DNA from: Ananas comosus
Taxonomy: Eukaryota; Streptophyta; Magnoliopsida; Poales; Bromeliaceae
NCBI RefSeq assembly: GCF_001540865.1
Contig: NC_033627.1
Location: 7,065,147 to 7,129,146, forward strand
Length of the DNA: 64,000 nucleotides
Reading direction: 5' to 3'
Shown here: piece after piece, positions 35,488 through 48,128 of the stretch
How positions within the stretch are numbered: the first letter of the stretch is position 1
How the letters are laid out: the number at the start of each line of letters is the position of its first letter
Notes under the pieces: model-generated
Databases searched by the model: none
What the model saw: the letters and a program-made list of their open reading frames with translations, nothing else
What the model was told of the DNA's origin: nothing
Program-made: the position numbers and the translations under genes

Positions 35488-38400
35488 TGTAATATACTGA
35501 ATCTGGGCCTATTGACAAGTTCGAGGGTTGGAATAGTGATTGGAACTTTTCTACAACTTTTGTAGGATTCTTGAGAGGCTTCAACAAATTACTGGAGCAA
35601 GCAGATAACTGGAAATGGAAAAGTGCATTGAAATTGCATTATTCTATTGCAATGTTCTGAAATTGGTCAATTACGAATTTCGATTGTGGGAAATGGTAAA
35701 TGAAACTACCCTACACATTCTAAAGGGTTTGGACAAATTTCTGGATAAGTTAGAGGGTGATTGGAAGGTAAAAAGCAAGAAAGTGCATTGAATGGCGAAA
35801 TTCAGCATTTTTGCATTGTGTACCGGTACAGACATTACCCTGTACCGGTACAGCAAGCAGCAGCAGCAGCAGCTGCGTGGCAGCAGGCCTATTTTAGTCT
35901 TTTGACACTCAGCCTTATCTCCAAATGACCCAGCTCGACTCCTGAAGCTGCTGGAGGGTCCATGGAGCTCAGAGGAAGGGTTTTGCACCTTCCCCACTTT
36001 CTCTCTCTAGGTTTTCTCTCTCTTCGAGTAGAAATTGTTGATTTGCGCCTATTTCTCGCCGTTCGTCGCGCTAGCTGGTTTGTGGACTTCGGAGCAGCTA
36101 CGAGTGGGTGGAAAGGACTCGCATGAGAGGTATTTTCGCAGCTCCAACTTTCAGGGAACCTGAATTGAAGTCTAGTGAGGTAAACAAGCTAGTTTCTCTC
36201 TTTAGGTTGAGATTAGTGATAGTTTTTGATGTTGGTTCTCAATTCTTGCTACCAGCTGGTTTGAGATGGTTTAAAGCACCAATTGAGGAGTGGTTTTGCT
36301 GTAATTCTTCACCCCAAAGTCAGAGTTAAAGCCTTCGAGGTAATTAATGAGTTTTTCTCTATTTCGATGATGAAAACGATGATATTAGCGAAGTCATGAT
36401 GCGATTTTGGGATGTTTGCTCACAGCAGGTTTCCAAATTAATTTGAGCTGAATTTGTGACCTTGGGGACTGGTTTAGAAGGTGTTTCAACCTGGGGTAAG
36501 TTGAAATTTCAGTTAGAAATTGGATTATGTAAGATTCCGACAATACTACCTAGTATACGAGTATGTTGATGTCGTTTTGATGAATGTTCACAGCGAGGCT
36601 GCGATTGACTTTCAGATTATCTTTGGCTGATATGTGAGGGCAATTAGAGGCTTAACTTGAGGTACTAAACTAGCCCAAAACAGGGATTCAAACTATTATT
36701 TTGTACTAAGTGCAATTTGTGCCGAAATTGGACATTTCGGTCGTAGTTTTGATACGCTTTTCGTGTTTCGGTTTCAGCAGAGTGGGGCACCGTTGAGTTG
36801 AGTTTCGGGACTTCTTGTGGCTGGATTGAGCTTAGGGATAGGTGGGTTTGACCTTCTCGAAATGGGCGAATTTCCTCTATGTTTCCTTTGACATCTGAGT
36901 TGAAGTTATTCCATATTCATGTGAATATATGTATAGTTCAAGGCATTGAGATGTGCATTAATGTGTAGGTCATATTGGATATGGCTATGCAATGTTATAT
37001 AGCAAGTATAGTTGCTATACTTTGAAAGATCAGGTAAAGGCCTTTGTTTGGCATATGCAATTCTAATTGTGGAATGAATGGCATAGAGATCATGTGAAGA
37101 GTGTTTTATCGCTTGTTTTACTTGCTTGCATTACCCTGTTAGTTTCTACTTTCACATGGTAGACTTGTATTATGGTATATGTTCTAGTAAGTAACTAGAA
37201 TTTCATATGATGGCATAATTTGAATGATTATTCAACTGAAGATAATCTAGCAAATAACTAGATTTGGATATGATAACATACTTGTATAGTCAAGTAGAGA
37301 TTTATATTGGACTAAAGGATATGTGCCATGAGTTTATGAACAGAACCTTAGTAAACCACTTTCTTTATGTGTAAGGAGTAGTGAGAGATTGTGAGTGACT
37401 GACCAGGTATAGCCTGATAGAATCACTAGTGTGGTGTAAAGCTTTAACTTGTTAAGTTATATTGAATCTTGTCAACAAGTTGTTGATAGTGATTTGTGAT
37501 TGGGTACTACAATGTCGACTTTGGGTCGAGTTGAGATTCCATGTCAGAGACATGATGCTGTTTAGATATTTGTACCCTGGACTATAGCTAGCATGCCATT
37601 ATGCTCTTTCGTACATGCTTGCGGGGGTCGCGCCCTCCCAAGCCCCGCGTTCCGGAGTGGCTTGAGTTAAGATCCCATGTCAGGGACATGATGTTGTTGT
37701 GAGATTGGTACTGTGGACTACGGCTTGCATGCCATTGTGTGCGTTTGCACACACTTGCGGGGTCGCTTCCCCCAAGCCAGAACTCCCGAACAGCTTAGCG
37801 ACAGATGCTCGCAAATGTACGAAGTGAGCGCCGAAATGGAATGCCGTGGGGGAGGCTCATCCCTAGAGTGGGGATGTTGACTACCACGGGGCCATTAGGC
37901 ACGGTGCGGCTTGAATTTTCCTTGTGTAAATCCATTGGAAATTGGGTTATGTCAAGTACTTTAACCTTAGCTGGACAGAGTAGTAAAGTTACTATATGTC
38001 TTGGGTTAAGTGAACTGATTGATGAACAGACTAGAAAGTTGACATCTAAAGTGAGCTTAGTGCGGAATAACCTAGAAGTTGACATCATGTTTGACTAGCG
38101 ACAAAAAGAACGTTTCATTCTTGCTAATGTAGAAGGTAATTAGATGATAGTACATGCTATTATCTGTAATTCCGGTAAGAATGAATTATCTTGCTTGCAA
38201 TCTGCTATATGTTTGGTTAAATTGCCAAGAATATGATTGATAGAATTCATCGTGATAATTGATACCTGCAGTCTATTGACATTTATTGATTGTTGAGCAA
38301 ATAGCATGAGCAGTTTACTTTTACATTTGCTTATTGCATTGACTAGCTTATTGCACTTACTTGCTTATTGCATTTACTTGCTTACTTATTACTATCTACT

Positions 38401-38838
38401 CATGCCACAGTTGACCTAGTGGTGTACTTCGCCACTCTTGGCGGCTTACCTACTGGGAACTATTGTTTAATAGTTCTCACGCCCTCTTTGTTGTTGTTTT
38501 TACAGAGCCTTCCACAGCGGGAAAGGCTAGGGTTCCTGGCGAGGGGTCAGCGGCTAGCTAGAGCCTTTTTGGACGTGTACTACATCACCTTCAACAGTTT
38601 ATATAGTTTAGCACAGAGATGTATATTAAGTTTTTTGTTAATTGTACGCTCTTCTTATTTCTTGTATTAAGGTTTGGTTTGTATAAGTTTAACTTAAAGA
38701 CTTGCTCTGATTACCTGGTTAGAATTGAATGTTTTCACTATATGGTTTGTAGACGCCTTGTGTATACTTGAGTTGTGGTATACACGGCGGGTCTGTGCAC
38801 AAGCCCGGATATGCTTCCGCTGGTACCCGGGCGTGACA
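35488..38838 (+). mobile_element. solo LTR-B (3351 bp)
   Basis: Starts TGTAATATACTG and ends GGGCGTGACA, with a perfect GGACC duplication (35483-35487 and 38839-38843). It contains two TGTACCGGTACA palindromes (35819-35855), a CAG run, a CT-rich tract (about 35995-36025) and the hairpin module (38414-38550). No pol. The insertion point lies inside a GGACCGGTCTC motif of E4. Confidence 0.9.
38414..38550 (+). promoter_or_regulatory. conserved LTR hairpin and acceptor-like module
   Basis: CCTAGTGG, then GGCGGCTTACC, then ACTGGGAACTATTG, TTTAATAGTTCTCACGCC, then a T-rich run ending TTTTTACAGAGCC. GAACTAT and ATAGTTC form a stem. The same module is found in every long LTR type of the window. Role unknown; RNA structure or processing is possible. 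Confidence 0.6.
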
Positions 38839-39020
38839 GGACCGGTCTCTCCTATCAGGGACCGGTCCCCGAGAGTAAAACTCTCAGGACTCTGCCAAAA
38901 CTCTCGAGATCGAACTTTTAGACCGGTATACCATCGACGGCCCTCCACCAAGTGTGGAAAAGTTCGGAATACAAATCGAACACTCGAACCTCGCAATTTA
39001 CAAAGGTCCAGTGTGCTACA

Positions 39021-39659
39021 GAAGAAGAAAAAGAAGAAGAAGAAGAAAAGAGAAGGAAAAGAAGGAAGAAAAGGAAGGAGAAGAAGAAGGAGATCAAGGA
39101 AAAGAAGCTTTTGGATTTCTCTCTCTTCCTCTCTTCTCTCTATTAAGCTAACCTAGAGGTAAGCTTTTAACCCTAGCTTATGAAATTTAGGATTTTTGGG
39201 TTTTAGCTCTTTGGATGGGATCAAATGAATCCCTAGCACCATAAATGGTAAGATTAGAGCTAGAATATAGGGTTTTGAGATGGGTTTAACTTGGTGCTAA
39301 TCCTAGGGCTCCAAAATAGGATTTTTGGTAAAGTATGAGATTGATCTCATTTGAGACCATGTAAACCTGATTGCTAGGTAACGAAACGCGGGGGCGAAGT
39401 CGGAATTTTGATTCGTCTAGCGGATCAAGAGCTATCGGCAAAATAAGGCCGATTGAGCATCATTTGGACCAAGAAGACCGATGCTTCATCGTAAAGAACG
39501 CCGAAACACATTTCTAGAGCCTCCGTATACACAAAAGGTGGGGGGTGTCATCCCGAAGCATCCGGGGTTCTTTTTATGTCTAAGTTAATTATGTTGATCA
39601 TATTGCGCTATAGGAGTAGTAGTTGTACATTTCCATTTCCTTGCATGCTTTTTTGGTAG
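39021..39659 (+). repeat. A-prime LTR, copy 2, left part
   Basis: GA-rich start matching 32073 onward, nearly identical to copy 1 to GGTAG at 39655-39659, where E2 is inserted. Most differences from copy 1 are C/T or G/A. It resumes at 49171. Confidence 0.85.
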
Positions 39660-42156
39660 TGTCACGCCCCGGGACCCAGCGGAAGCCCGCCCGGCGCGTG
39701 CCCAGACCCGCCATATGTCTACAACATATAAGGCGTCTAAAAACAACAATAATAAAAGCAATAATAAAAGACATCTAGGAGTATCAGAGCATAGTAAATG
39801 TCTAATTGCTACAACAAGGGATAAAGTTAAAACTGTAAATCCTCTAAATAAAATATAAAGTAAGTACAATAGGGATCCCAAATACAAGTGCTATAAGTAG
39901 GTACACAGGTGGTCTCTATACAAGGATACAAAAGCCTCACACTCTCTCAAAAGATAAAATGGAGAAGAAGCAACCACCTAGCGCAAAAGAAACTCTCCCG
40001 GGCTAGCTACGCGACACCCTTGCCGCGATCCCGTGCCTCCGCCGGTGCCGAAGGCTCTGAAAAGGAAATAAGAAACAGGGGCGTGAGAACTATTAAATCT
40101 AGTTCCCAGTGGGCAAATTTCTGACTCAGTGAAAGTGCACCACAAGCCCAAAAAGTACAAAAGATGTCCGTGACTATAATATGATAAAAGCGAAAGTAAG
40201 TAAAATGTAACTTACTACAGACATGATATCTCTACTTAACCTAAATAACATAAGTAGAAAAACAACTATTGCAATGAAGTAAAAGTCTCAACTAATCATA
40301 ATTTAAACAATGCGAATACGTATAAGTTCCGTTGTTTTACTATTCTAGTCAATGTCCCAAATAATACTCTAGTCATTATCTGTCCACCTATGGTCATAAT
40401 GAAATACTCCCAGTTCAAATCTGAAGAGATCCACCCGAAGGCTGTCTATGGCCCTGAGACCCACCCGAAGTGTCTGGGCCGGTGCCCGGAGATAATGGCC
40501 CCGTGGTAGTCACAGCCCCCCTAGAAGTGAAGCCTGGCGCCACGGCAAATCGCACTTGGCGGCGCCCAACCGCACGGCGAATATGTTATCGGCGATGGAC
40601 CAATCTCGTGAGTGCCGGCTTTAGGGAGGCGTACCCTGCACAAGCATGTGCGAATGAAGCACAATTGGCAAGTAATCAAACGATAGTCGCACAGTACCAA
40701 ATTCTCATGTTCATAATCATGTATTATAGCAATGTCCTGCGTGGCGCAATCACTATTTCATCATATCTCAAATATGGAATATAGTGTGTCAATGGCCTAT
40801 TATCATAGTCTCTATGTTGCATTTAATAATCTGCTAGGTCCAAGTGCCTCTTTATGACACGTATGGCTTCATTTGTCCCAACATGGATACTTAAGTTCAA
40901 GAACTTATAAATTTCTAGTCAAAATCGAGGCATGAAACTTTATTTCTATCATTCTTCATAGAATATTCGTTCATACTAGCATTATTAACAAGTCACATTT
41001 GTCTCTCTACTTATATAAGTAACTTTCTGATGCATAATATAATGAGTTTCAAGCAATTCAAAATTCCCATAGATCTACTAAACATTGAAATATGCCTGAA
41101 TTTGCACAAATAAAGCATTTAACACACTAGGAGGAATTTCCTCGCGATTTCGAAGAGCCCAACCCACTCGTCGTCAACGAAAGGCTCATCGTTTTGTCAC
41201 GCGAAGGGCGTCCACCACACTCCTAGTCCCGATTGCGAAGGCAGCTCTCGACCAATCTCCAATGAGCTAGAGTCCTCCAAAATCTAACCTAAACAAAGGT
41301 TCAAACCCATCAATATTGGTACATAAACCCTCAAAACGAAATCCCCAAATTTAACTCAAAAAATTCCAAATCTAGGGTTTGAATCTAGTAAAATTCAACA
41401 AAAATTAGATCCTAGAGGAAAGGATCTAGTTACTAACCTCTATAGAACTCCAAACTAGGCCCCAATACCAAATGGGGTTTGAAGATTTTCGCCTCCCACA
41501 AAGCTGCCCAATCCCAGACTCAAAGACTTCTCTCATGAGAAACCAAAAAGAACAAGAAAAGCAAGGAGGAGCAAGATCAAAAAACTCACCAAAAAATCCC
41601 ATCAAAAATGGAAGAGAACTCAAGAAAGGGAGTTTTACCTTGTCTCCTCAGGTTAGGGCTCAAAGGACTCTCAAAGGGCTGGGTTGTTAGAAAGGGTTGT
41701 AACAAGTTCTGCAAAAAACAGCACGTAGGCTAGCCCTCCACGAAAACAGCACCGCTCTGCACTGTGTAGCCGGTACACGGGTTTGTGTACCGGTACACCA
41801 CCCACGAAAGAGCCCAAACCCGAGCCTCGGTTTGCTGAAAATGTCTGGTGTACCGTACACTACCACGTACGCGTACAGCAATCGATCAACCTACGGTACA
41901 TGCAAGCTGATAACGCCGTACGGTTACGAACAGCCGCAGCTGAAGGCAAACCCGAGAGCTATACAATAAATCCAACTTTTTGATTTTGGTAACCGTTCAA
42001 ACCACAATTCTCGACTTTGTCGAACCCATGGGTCGGAAACACGTTTACGACCGCTGGTCAGAAAGTCTGACGAAAATGGCTCGTCACACCAGATCAACAA
42101 CTCGAACCTCGCAATTTGGCAAAAGGTCGCAGTTGGGCGGCCCCCCGCCCGTCACA
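39660..42156 (-). repeat. E2 left LTR (2497 bp)
   Basis: Starts TGTCACGCCCCGGGACCCAG and ends CCGTCACA. It has the hairpin module at 40002-40125 and degraded GTACCGGTAC palindromes near 41770-41880. Immediately after it, CGCCCTCCTAAAAAGGAG on the plus strand is a degraded purine tract in minus orientation. Compared with E4, many one-base gains are seen from about 40480 on. Confidence 0.75.
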
Positions 42157-42599
42157 TTCACGCCCTCCTAAAAAGGAGTTTTCGTGCCGCGAAACTCGAA
42201 AGCAACGTCATAGCCCCAGAACTCGCATCTGAAAAAAGATGGGGATAACGTGTCTCTGCCAAGCGCTCTCCAGCTGTCCCACGTGGCCTCCGCTCCCCGT
42301 TGGTTGCTCCAAAGGATCGCTTACATACGGAATATCCGCGATTCCGCATGCTTCTTCACCTCCGCGTAGCCAAAATCTTCACGGGTTGCTCCTCGAAGCT
42401 CAAATCCGTCGCCGCAGTTCCACTGTAACAGCTTTTCCAAAACATGAGCTGGATCAATGAAAATGTACCTCCGAAGGAAAACTCGATACCTGAAGACGTT
42501 TGTGCAGCGCCAGATAGAGGTTTCGTGTAGAGCCAATCGATAACGCTACCCGACTACACGCTCCAAGAAAATCTCATACGGTCTCAATGAAACGGGGGC

Positions 42600-43520
42600 T
42601 CAACTTTCCCCGAATCACCCTGAATCCTTGATTCTCTCTAGTCCGGGCGAGACTATCGAAAGAAAACATGTCCCCAACTGGAACTCCAAGTCTCGGCCCG
42701 TCTGTCGACTTCGGCGTAGCTGCTCTGTATACTCTGCGGCCGTCAAAAGTCGCATCCTAAGGAGCATTCGAACCTTGTCCTCAAGCTCCTGGAGAACATC
42801 GGGGGCTAAAGCCAAACTCTCGGCCAACTCGCTCCAGATGAAGTGGCGATCTACACTTCCGTCCATCAGAGTGCTTGCGAAGGCGCCATCTTGATGCTTG
42901 CTTGATAACGTTGTTATAAAGCAAACTTCTGGCCATAGGTAGGTCTGGCGAGCCATCCTCCCTGGACAGTCTATCACACATGCCCGGAGGCATATCCTCC
43001 AAGTCTGGATAGTACCTCCGACTGCCATCACTTCTGCGGGTGAATGCTGTAACTGAAATCCAATCGGGTGCTAAGGCGTCCCTGCAGACTCCTCCAAAAT
43101 GAGACGACGAAGAAAACGTGTCGCGATCCAGATAAAATGAGGTAGGCACTCCATGAATTCGCATCCCAATCCATCAAAGGATACACTTGTGCGAGCTTCT
43201 CGTCCGGCCAATCGATGAATAGGTATGAAAGCTGCCGCGCGACTTCGTCAACCTATCCACAATCACCCAAATACGTCATGCCCACGCCTGTGACTTGTAA
43301 TCCTGTTCACAAAATCCATGGTGATCTTCTCCACTTCCACACGGGAATAGTACCAGTGAAGTTTTCACGGCGGAAACTCGGGTGAGCTCGCTTTCACATC
43401 GTTGCAAGTTAAGCATTAGCGACCAACTCGCCACATTCCTTTTTCATAACCCGGCCACCAATAAGCAACTTCCAAGTTCTTGTAGCATCTTGGTGCCTCC
43501 GGATGTATAGCATACGGTGG
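42600..43520 (-). pseudogene. E2 integrase (frameshifted)
   Basis: Minus-strand pieces. HGVPTSFYLDRD, then SSHFGG and TAFTRRSDG (42781-43164) match the integrase core around the second Asp and the [10 protein letters not shown] region. RMRLLTAAEYTEQLRR (42615-43031) matches the linker before the C-terminus. The zinc domain is near 43440-43520 (PGGTKML near 43490). Frames change every few dozen bases. Confidence 0.7.
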
Positions 43521-43849
43521 TCTCGTGTGCTTCGTTTGAAGAATATTTCTTTAATTCCCAGAATCCAGCCGGAACACAGAGTCGTCCTCCGGAAAGCGCA
43601 TCAAACCGCTCGGTCGTCCACAAGGAAATCCGCCGGTGCAACATCAATCGTCATTTTTCTCGAATCTTTTGGCAAACATGCCACATCGGAAGCTTGCTTT
43701 TCTGTGAATTCATCCAAAGAGTGGGTGGCACTACCAAAGTCTCAAACGGCTCATAGGCGTGTCAGGAGTCACTTCCCAACTCCAAGGAACCGCTTCATCT
43801 GCTCGAAGTCAACTGCGGTTGAGCTCCACTAATATGTCATCGCTATAGG

Positions 43850-45180
43850 GTTCGCCTACGGGGCTTTTCCATCGATTTCGCTACTTAGCACGTCATCGCG
43901 GCCACCACGTTAGCCTTGCCTGGTGGTAATATGAAATCGTCAGATCATAATTCCTTGAGCTAGACTCCAAACCATCCTGCGCTGCATCAAGTTCAACTCC
44001 CTGATCTGAGTAAACAGGTACTTTAAGCTCTTGTGACCGTGTATACTTCACAAATTACGCTCGCCATAGAGGTAGTGCGGCCATAGCTTCAATGCGAAAC
44101 TACAAGCCGCCAATTCCAAATCATGCGGTCGGGTATTCTTCTGCATAATTCATTTAGTTGGCGAGCAGCATACGCGATCACCTTGCCATCGCTGCATCAA
44201 TACAACCCCAAACCATTAAGTAAAGCCAATCACTAATAGAACCACATAACGCCAGATGCCAGCTACTGGTAGGCGGTCAAGATGCGGGTGGTAGTCAATC
44301 GCTGCTTCAACTCTGAAAGCTTCGCTCGGCTATCACGCGTCATTCCAAATGAACTTGACTCCCTTGTCGTGAGCCTCGTGAGGGGAGTAGACAAGTTTAG
44401 CAAACCCCTTCTACAAATCTCCGGTAGTAACCGGCCAATCGCAGGAAGCTACCTATCTCCGTGACGCTCGTCGGTCTCGCCAAGATCCTTGATTGCTTCA
44501 ATCTTCTTAAGGATCCACCGTGGCTATACCCGATCCGGAATAAATGTCCGCAAGGAAAGCTACCTCTCGAGCCTAATAACTCACGTTATTCTTCAACTTG
44601 GGCATAAGCTTCCTTTCCCGAAGTACATGAGCCACAATCCCTCAATGCTCCGCTCGTGATCTGCATCCTTCGCAGAGTAAGACCAAAAAATCGTCGATGA
44701 ACACCACGACGAACCTGTCTAGATAAGGCTTAAAGACACGGTTCATCAGATCCATAAAAGCTGCCGGGCATTAGTGAGGCAGAACGGCATAATGTGAAAC
44801 TCATAAATGTCCATACCGTTCCTGAAAACGTCTTTGATACATCCTCGATCTTATCTTTAACTGTGTATCCCGACTGCAAGTCAATTCTTTGGAATACCAC
44901 ACGATCCCTGAAGCTGATCAAAACAAGTCGTTCGATCCTCGCGAACGGATACTTGTTCTTGATCGTGACTTTAATTAAGTTCATGATATCCATCAGCAAA
45001 GGCAAGTGATCGCTCTTCTTGTCTGACGAACAAAACTGTGCCCCAAGGCAGAAACGCTCGTCGAATGAAGCCCTTGTCCTAACAAAATCCTGCAGCTGTG
45101 CCCATCCTCCCTCAGCTCTGTCACGTGCCATTCTATAGGGCGCCTTTGAATTGGTATCCCAGGGACGAGATCTTACCACA
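43850..45180 (-). pseudogene. E2 reverse transcriptase and RNase H (frameshifted)
   Basis: [13 protein letters not shown] and RIDLQSGY (44730-45179) are RT motifs. The catalytic FIDD falls at about 44688-44702. RNase H pieces follow between 43880 and 44330 (tail of a [12 protein letters not shown] region near 44030). Small gaps and gains break every motif block. The pattern looks more like raw-read error or very recent noise than like ordinary ageing. Confidence 0.75.
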
Positions 45181-45599
45181 GTAACTCAATCTCCCTATCA
45201 AAAGGAGCATACGCGTAATAGCTGTCGAGGCTGGAAAGCACATGGCCTGGAATTCCCCGCACGCCGGGATATCCCGAGTCCTAGGCAATGTCATCCTCAC
45301 CCCCAGCACAAACACTATGGCCAAATAGGCTACGCACCTCTGCTATCAGTACCTACTCCGAGACGAGCTGATCGTCATCGCAGCAACTACGAACCTCGCG
45401 CATGCCACTAAATACCACTCAGTCTGCCACAGGTTTTCTCTAAATAACCGTGCGATCTATACCAATCAATCGTGGCATAATAAATGTTCAACCAATCCAG
45501 GCCAAACCACATCAAAATCCCAGCTTGCGCAAAGCTAGCAAATCTACGCCTACCAATCTCCTACCCGAACAGGGCAACTGGGCCTATACTCCTCTTAAT

Positions 45600-46784
45600 G
45601 TCCCAAGACGTGTCGGGTACTAAACATGTCGCCGTATGCAAGCAAAGGAACAAGCAAGGAGCCATGCACACCCGGCAAACAGCCGATCTAAAAATGAATC
45701 GATGTCACCCCGGTATCAAAATAAAGCACGAACTCTAATGCCATTCAAAATAAACATGAACCTGCAAACACATCCTCGCTGCGGCCGCCTCCTCGGTCTG
45801 AGCGGCGTACAATGCGCACTCGGGCCTGTCGAGAGTCACCTCGCTTCTGGCGGCTGGACGGGTGGCCGCCCAGGCTGTACGTGGCGGACGGAGTCCCGTG
45901 GTGACGCTGGTAGAGCCGGCTGCCGAATGAGTTCCGACGGTGCCAGTGAAGAACCTCTCGAGACAAACCGGTAGCGACGGGCCCTCACTGGCCACACTGG
46001 ACACAACTGCCCGCTATCCCTGTTGGACACACTGGCGTGGAAGTAATGGTGACCACCGCAGATCACACAACGGGAAGGCCGCGCGATCCGGATCCTCCTC
46101 GAGCGCGCTGTGCCGCAGTCCACGCTGCTGGCTCCTCGATGCTTCGGCGGCTACCTCCTAGAGTTGCGTCCTCGCACCCTCAGCCGCAGGCCTCCTTGCC
46201 TTACCGCTTGTCCCAACCTCTGCTGGCTCCTGCTCAGGCTCCCCTCTTCCGTGCTTAAACACAGATGCGCGCGATCCACAGCACCGTCGAGTTTGGAGGT
46301 TAGAGGATTGCACAAACACGGTAAAATCGACGGTCGCCAACGCCTCGCTCGAAGAGCGCGCCTTGTCCTCGTCGTCCTCGCACGGACGAAGGCACCGCAA
46401 TGACAGAAGGCGAGAAAAAACTCCCTCTCGTACTCAGGCTACAGGTCCGGTCTGGCCCTGGCGCAAGTTGCGGCAGATCCTGCCCATTCTTCCTCTTGAC
46501 GCTGGTCGGAAGTAGTGCGCTAGAAATAAGCTGCCTGAGCCTCGTCCAAGTGATAGATGCCAAGATTCAGTGCTGGGTGCTCTGAAAATCCAACGCCAGC
46601 GGTAGGCCCTCTGCCGTGCCAAAGTGGTGAGTGGCGAGCAAAATCTGTCCCTCTCCTCCACGAAGGTCGCGGAAGCTTCTCAAATATCACAACCACTTCT
46701 CCACGAATCAGTGTCGACCATTTCTCGCCTGTCGAAGACTTCGGGCGACTTGCACCCTCCTGAACTGCTTGAGGCCTCCATACA
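45600..46784 (-). pseudogene. E2 gag end, zinc knuckle and protease (frameshifted)
   Basis: Protease: LYFDTGVTSIHF with the Asp-Thr-Gly triad near 45704-45718, so the active-site codons are kept. Zinc knuckle: CVICGGHHYFH, then QLCPVWP near 45990-46080. Gag core: PEVFDRREMVDTDSW near 46700-46745 and a LRQG segment near 46450. The N-terminus of gag is missing, because a plus-oriented LTR-B starts at 46785. Confidence 0.65.
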
Positions 46785-48103
46785 TGTAACACACTGACCT
46801 TTGCAAATTGCGAGTTCTGAGTGTTTCAGCTGTGTGCTAGTCAATTCCAGATTTCTGGTGGTCGTTGACAGTGTCCGACTAATGGCTCGCATCCGAAGAA
46901 GTGAGTTTAAAGCCGAGCACTGAAAACGGCGCGAGAAAATGGATTTTTGGTTAGTCTCTTCGGTTGCCTTCAGAGGGCTGTGTAAAGCCGGTACGCGGAG
47001 TGATGGCTTGTACCGGGTACAGCATCGACCTTGGCCGCTGTTCAGCCAAGCTCGAGCTCGGCTGGGCGTTTTCGCAGATGGCTGTATATCCGTACCGGGC
47101 CGCGTGTACCGTACCAGTGCAGATTTTCGAACTGTCGAAGCTGCAGGGTTTTTCCGGCAATTTGTAGGACTCTTATATTGTCCCTACGCCTGCATGAGCC
47201 TCTCCCTGAGCTGGAAAACCCGTGGAAGAAGTGCAAGGTAGGAAGGACCTCTTCTCTTCCCTTGGTTTTGAGCACGCTTGTGTTGCTTGTTTTGATGGGT
47301 TTTCCCCCTCTGTTTTTCCCTTTTGGAGCTATTTCTCGCATTTTGTGAAGCTTGGAGGCTTAGGTTTGTGTGTTGATTGAGGAAGATACTAGAAGTTTGA
47401 GAAACTTTGAGCTGATTTTGAGCTTCTAAGAGTAAGGTGGGCAAGACGCCGTTTCCTCTAAATACTTGTTTTTAAAGGTTTCCATTGAGATGAAACCTAG
47501 ATTTGGGATTCTATGGTTTACTTTGGGCAATGTTTCGCTTTTAGGGTTTTTTGACGTCAAATTGGTTGATTAGAACCTTTCCTCTAGCGTAGATTTGAAG
47601 GGTTCTAGCTCTCTTTTGGAGCATAGGAAGAGATTTTTCCTCTTGAGGTGAGTTTTGGCCCATATTTTTGCTAGATGCTTAATGTTTGAGCTTTTCGCTC
47701 TCACGTTTCGGTTTGGATGACACTCCTTTTGATGTTGCCTAAGGGTGCTAGAAAGCTTGTAGAAACCTTCGCGGTTGAGCAAACGAAAACGCTTCGTTGT
47801 CTGTCGTGGTTGACCTAAGCCTATAATAATGAGAAAATCTCATAATTTGGTGATCAAGTGCTTTGTATTACTTAATAATCATGTATTTTCATATTAAATA
47901 CATTTATATGAGGATTTAGAATGCTTAAATGCCATAAGTTATTTATGATGAACCTTTCTGGGACCTCTATGATAGTAGATGTTGCTTGAGAATTTTGGTT
48001 GCATTTACATTCTATATTAGGCTTGATTTCATGATTCTAGAAGAGTATTATGAGCCTATGACATCATGCGTTTAAAAACATAAACGTGAATTGGGGCATG
48101 AGA
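46785..48103 (+). repeat. LTR-B 5' fragment, plus orientation, ending at the gap
   Basis: Begins TGTAACACACTGACCTTTGC like other LTR-B starts. It contains degraded GTACCGG palindromes (47000-47125) and AT-rich LTR text, and ends at the N run. Its orientation is opposite to the LTR end on the other side of the gap. Confidence 0.7.
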
Positions 48104-48128
48104 NNNNNNNNNNNNNNNNNNNNNNNNN
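48104..48128. other. 25-base N gap
   Basis: Exactly 25 N. The flanks are the first parts of two LTRs facing each other, so the missing piece is likely larger than drawn. Confidence 0.95.

Larger units (their letters stand above)
33803..39020 (-). mobile_element. E4: LTR lacking its first part, with nested solo LTR
   Basis: The right end is CCAGTGTGCTACA at 39020, where the A-prime LTR resumes with GAAGA. The left part starts inside the LTR (TACTATTCTAGTC, then CACCCGAAGGCTGTC and CGGTGCC text shared with 40340-40700). It carries B-type termini but an A-like palindrome cluster (GGGACCGGTCTC at 35306-35460 and 38839-38870). It is broken by the solo LTR at 35488-38838. No gag-pol is present, so E4 is most likely a solo LTR. 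Confidence 0.75.
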
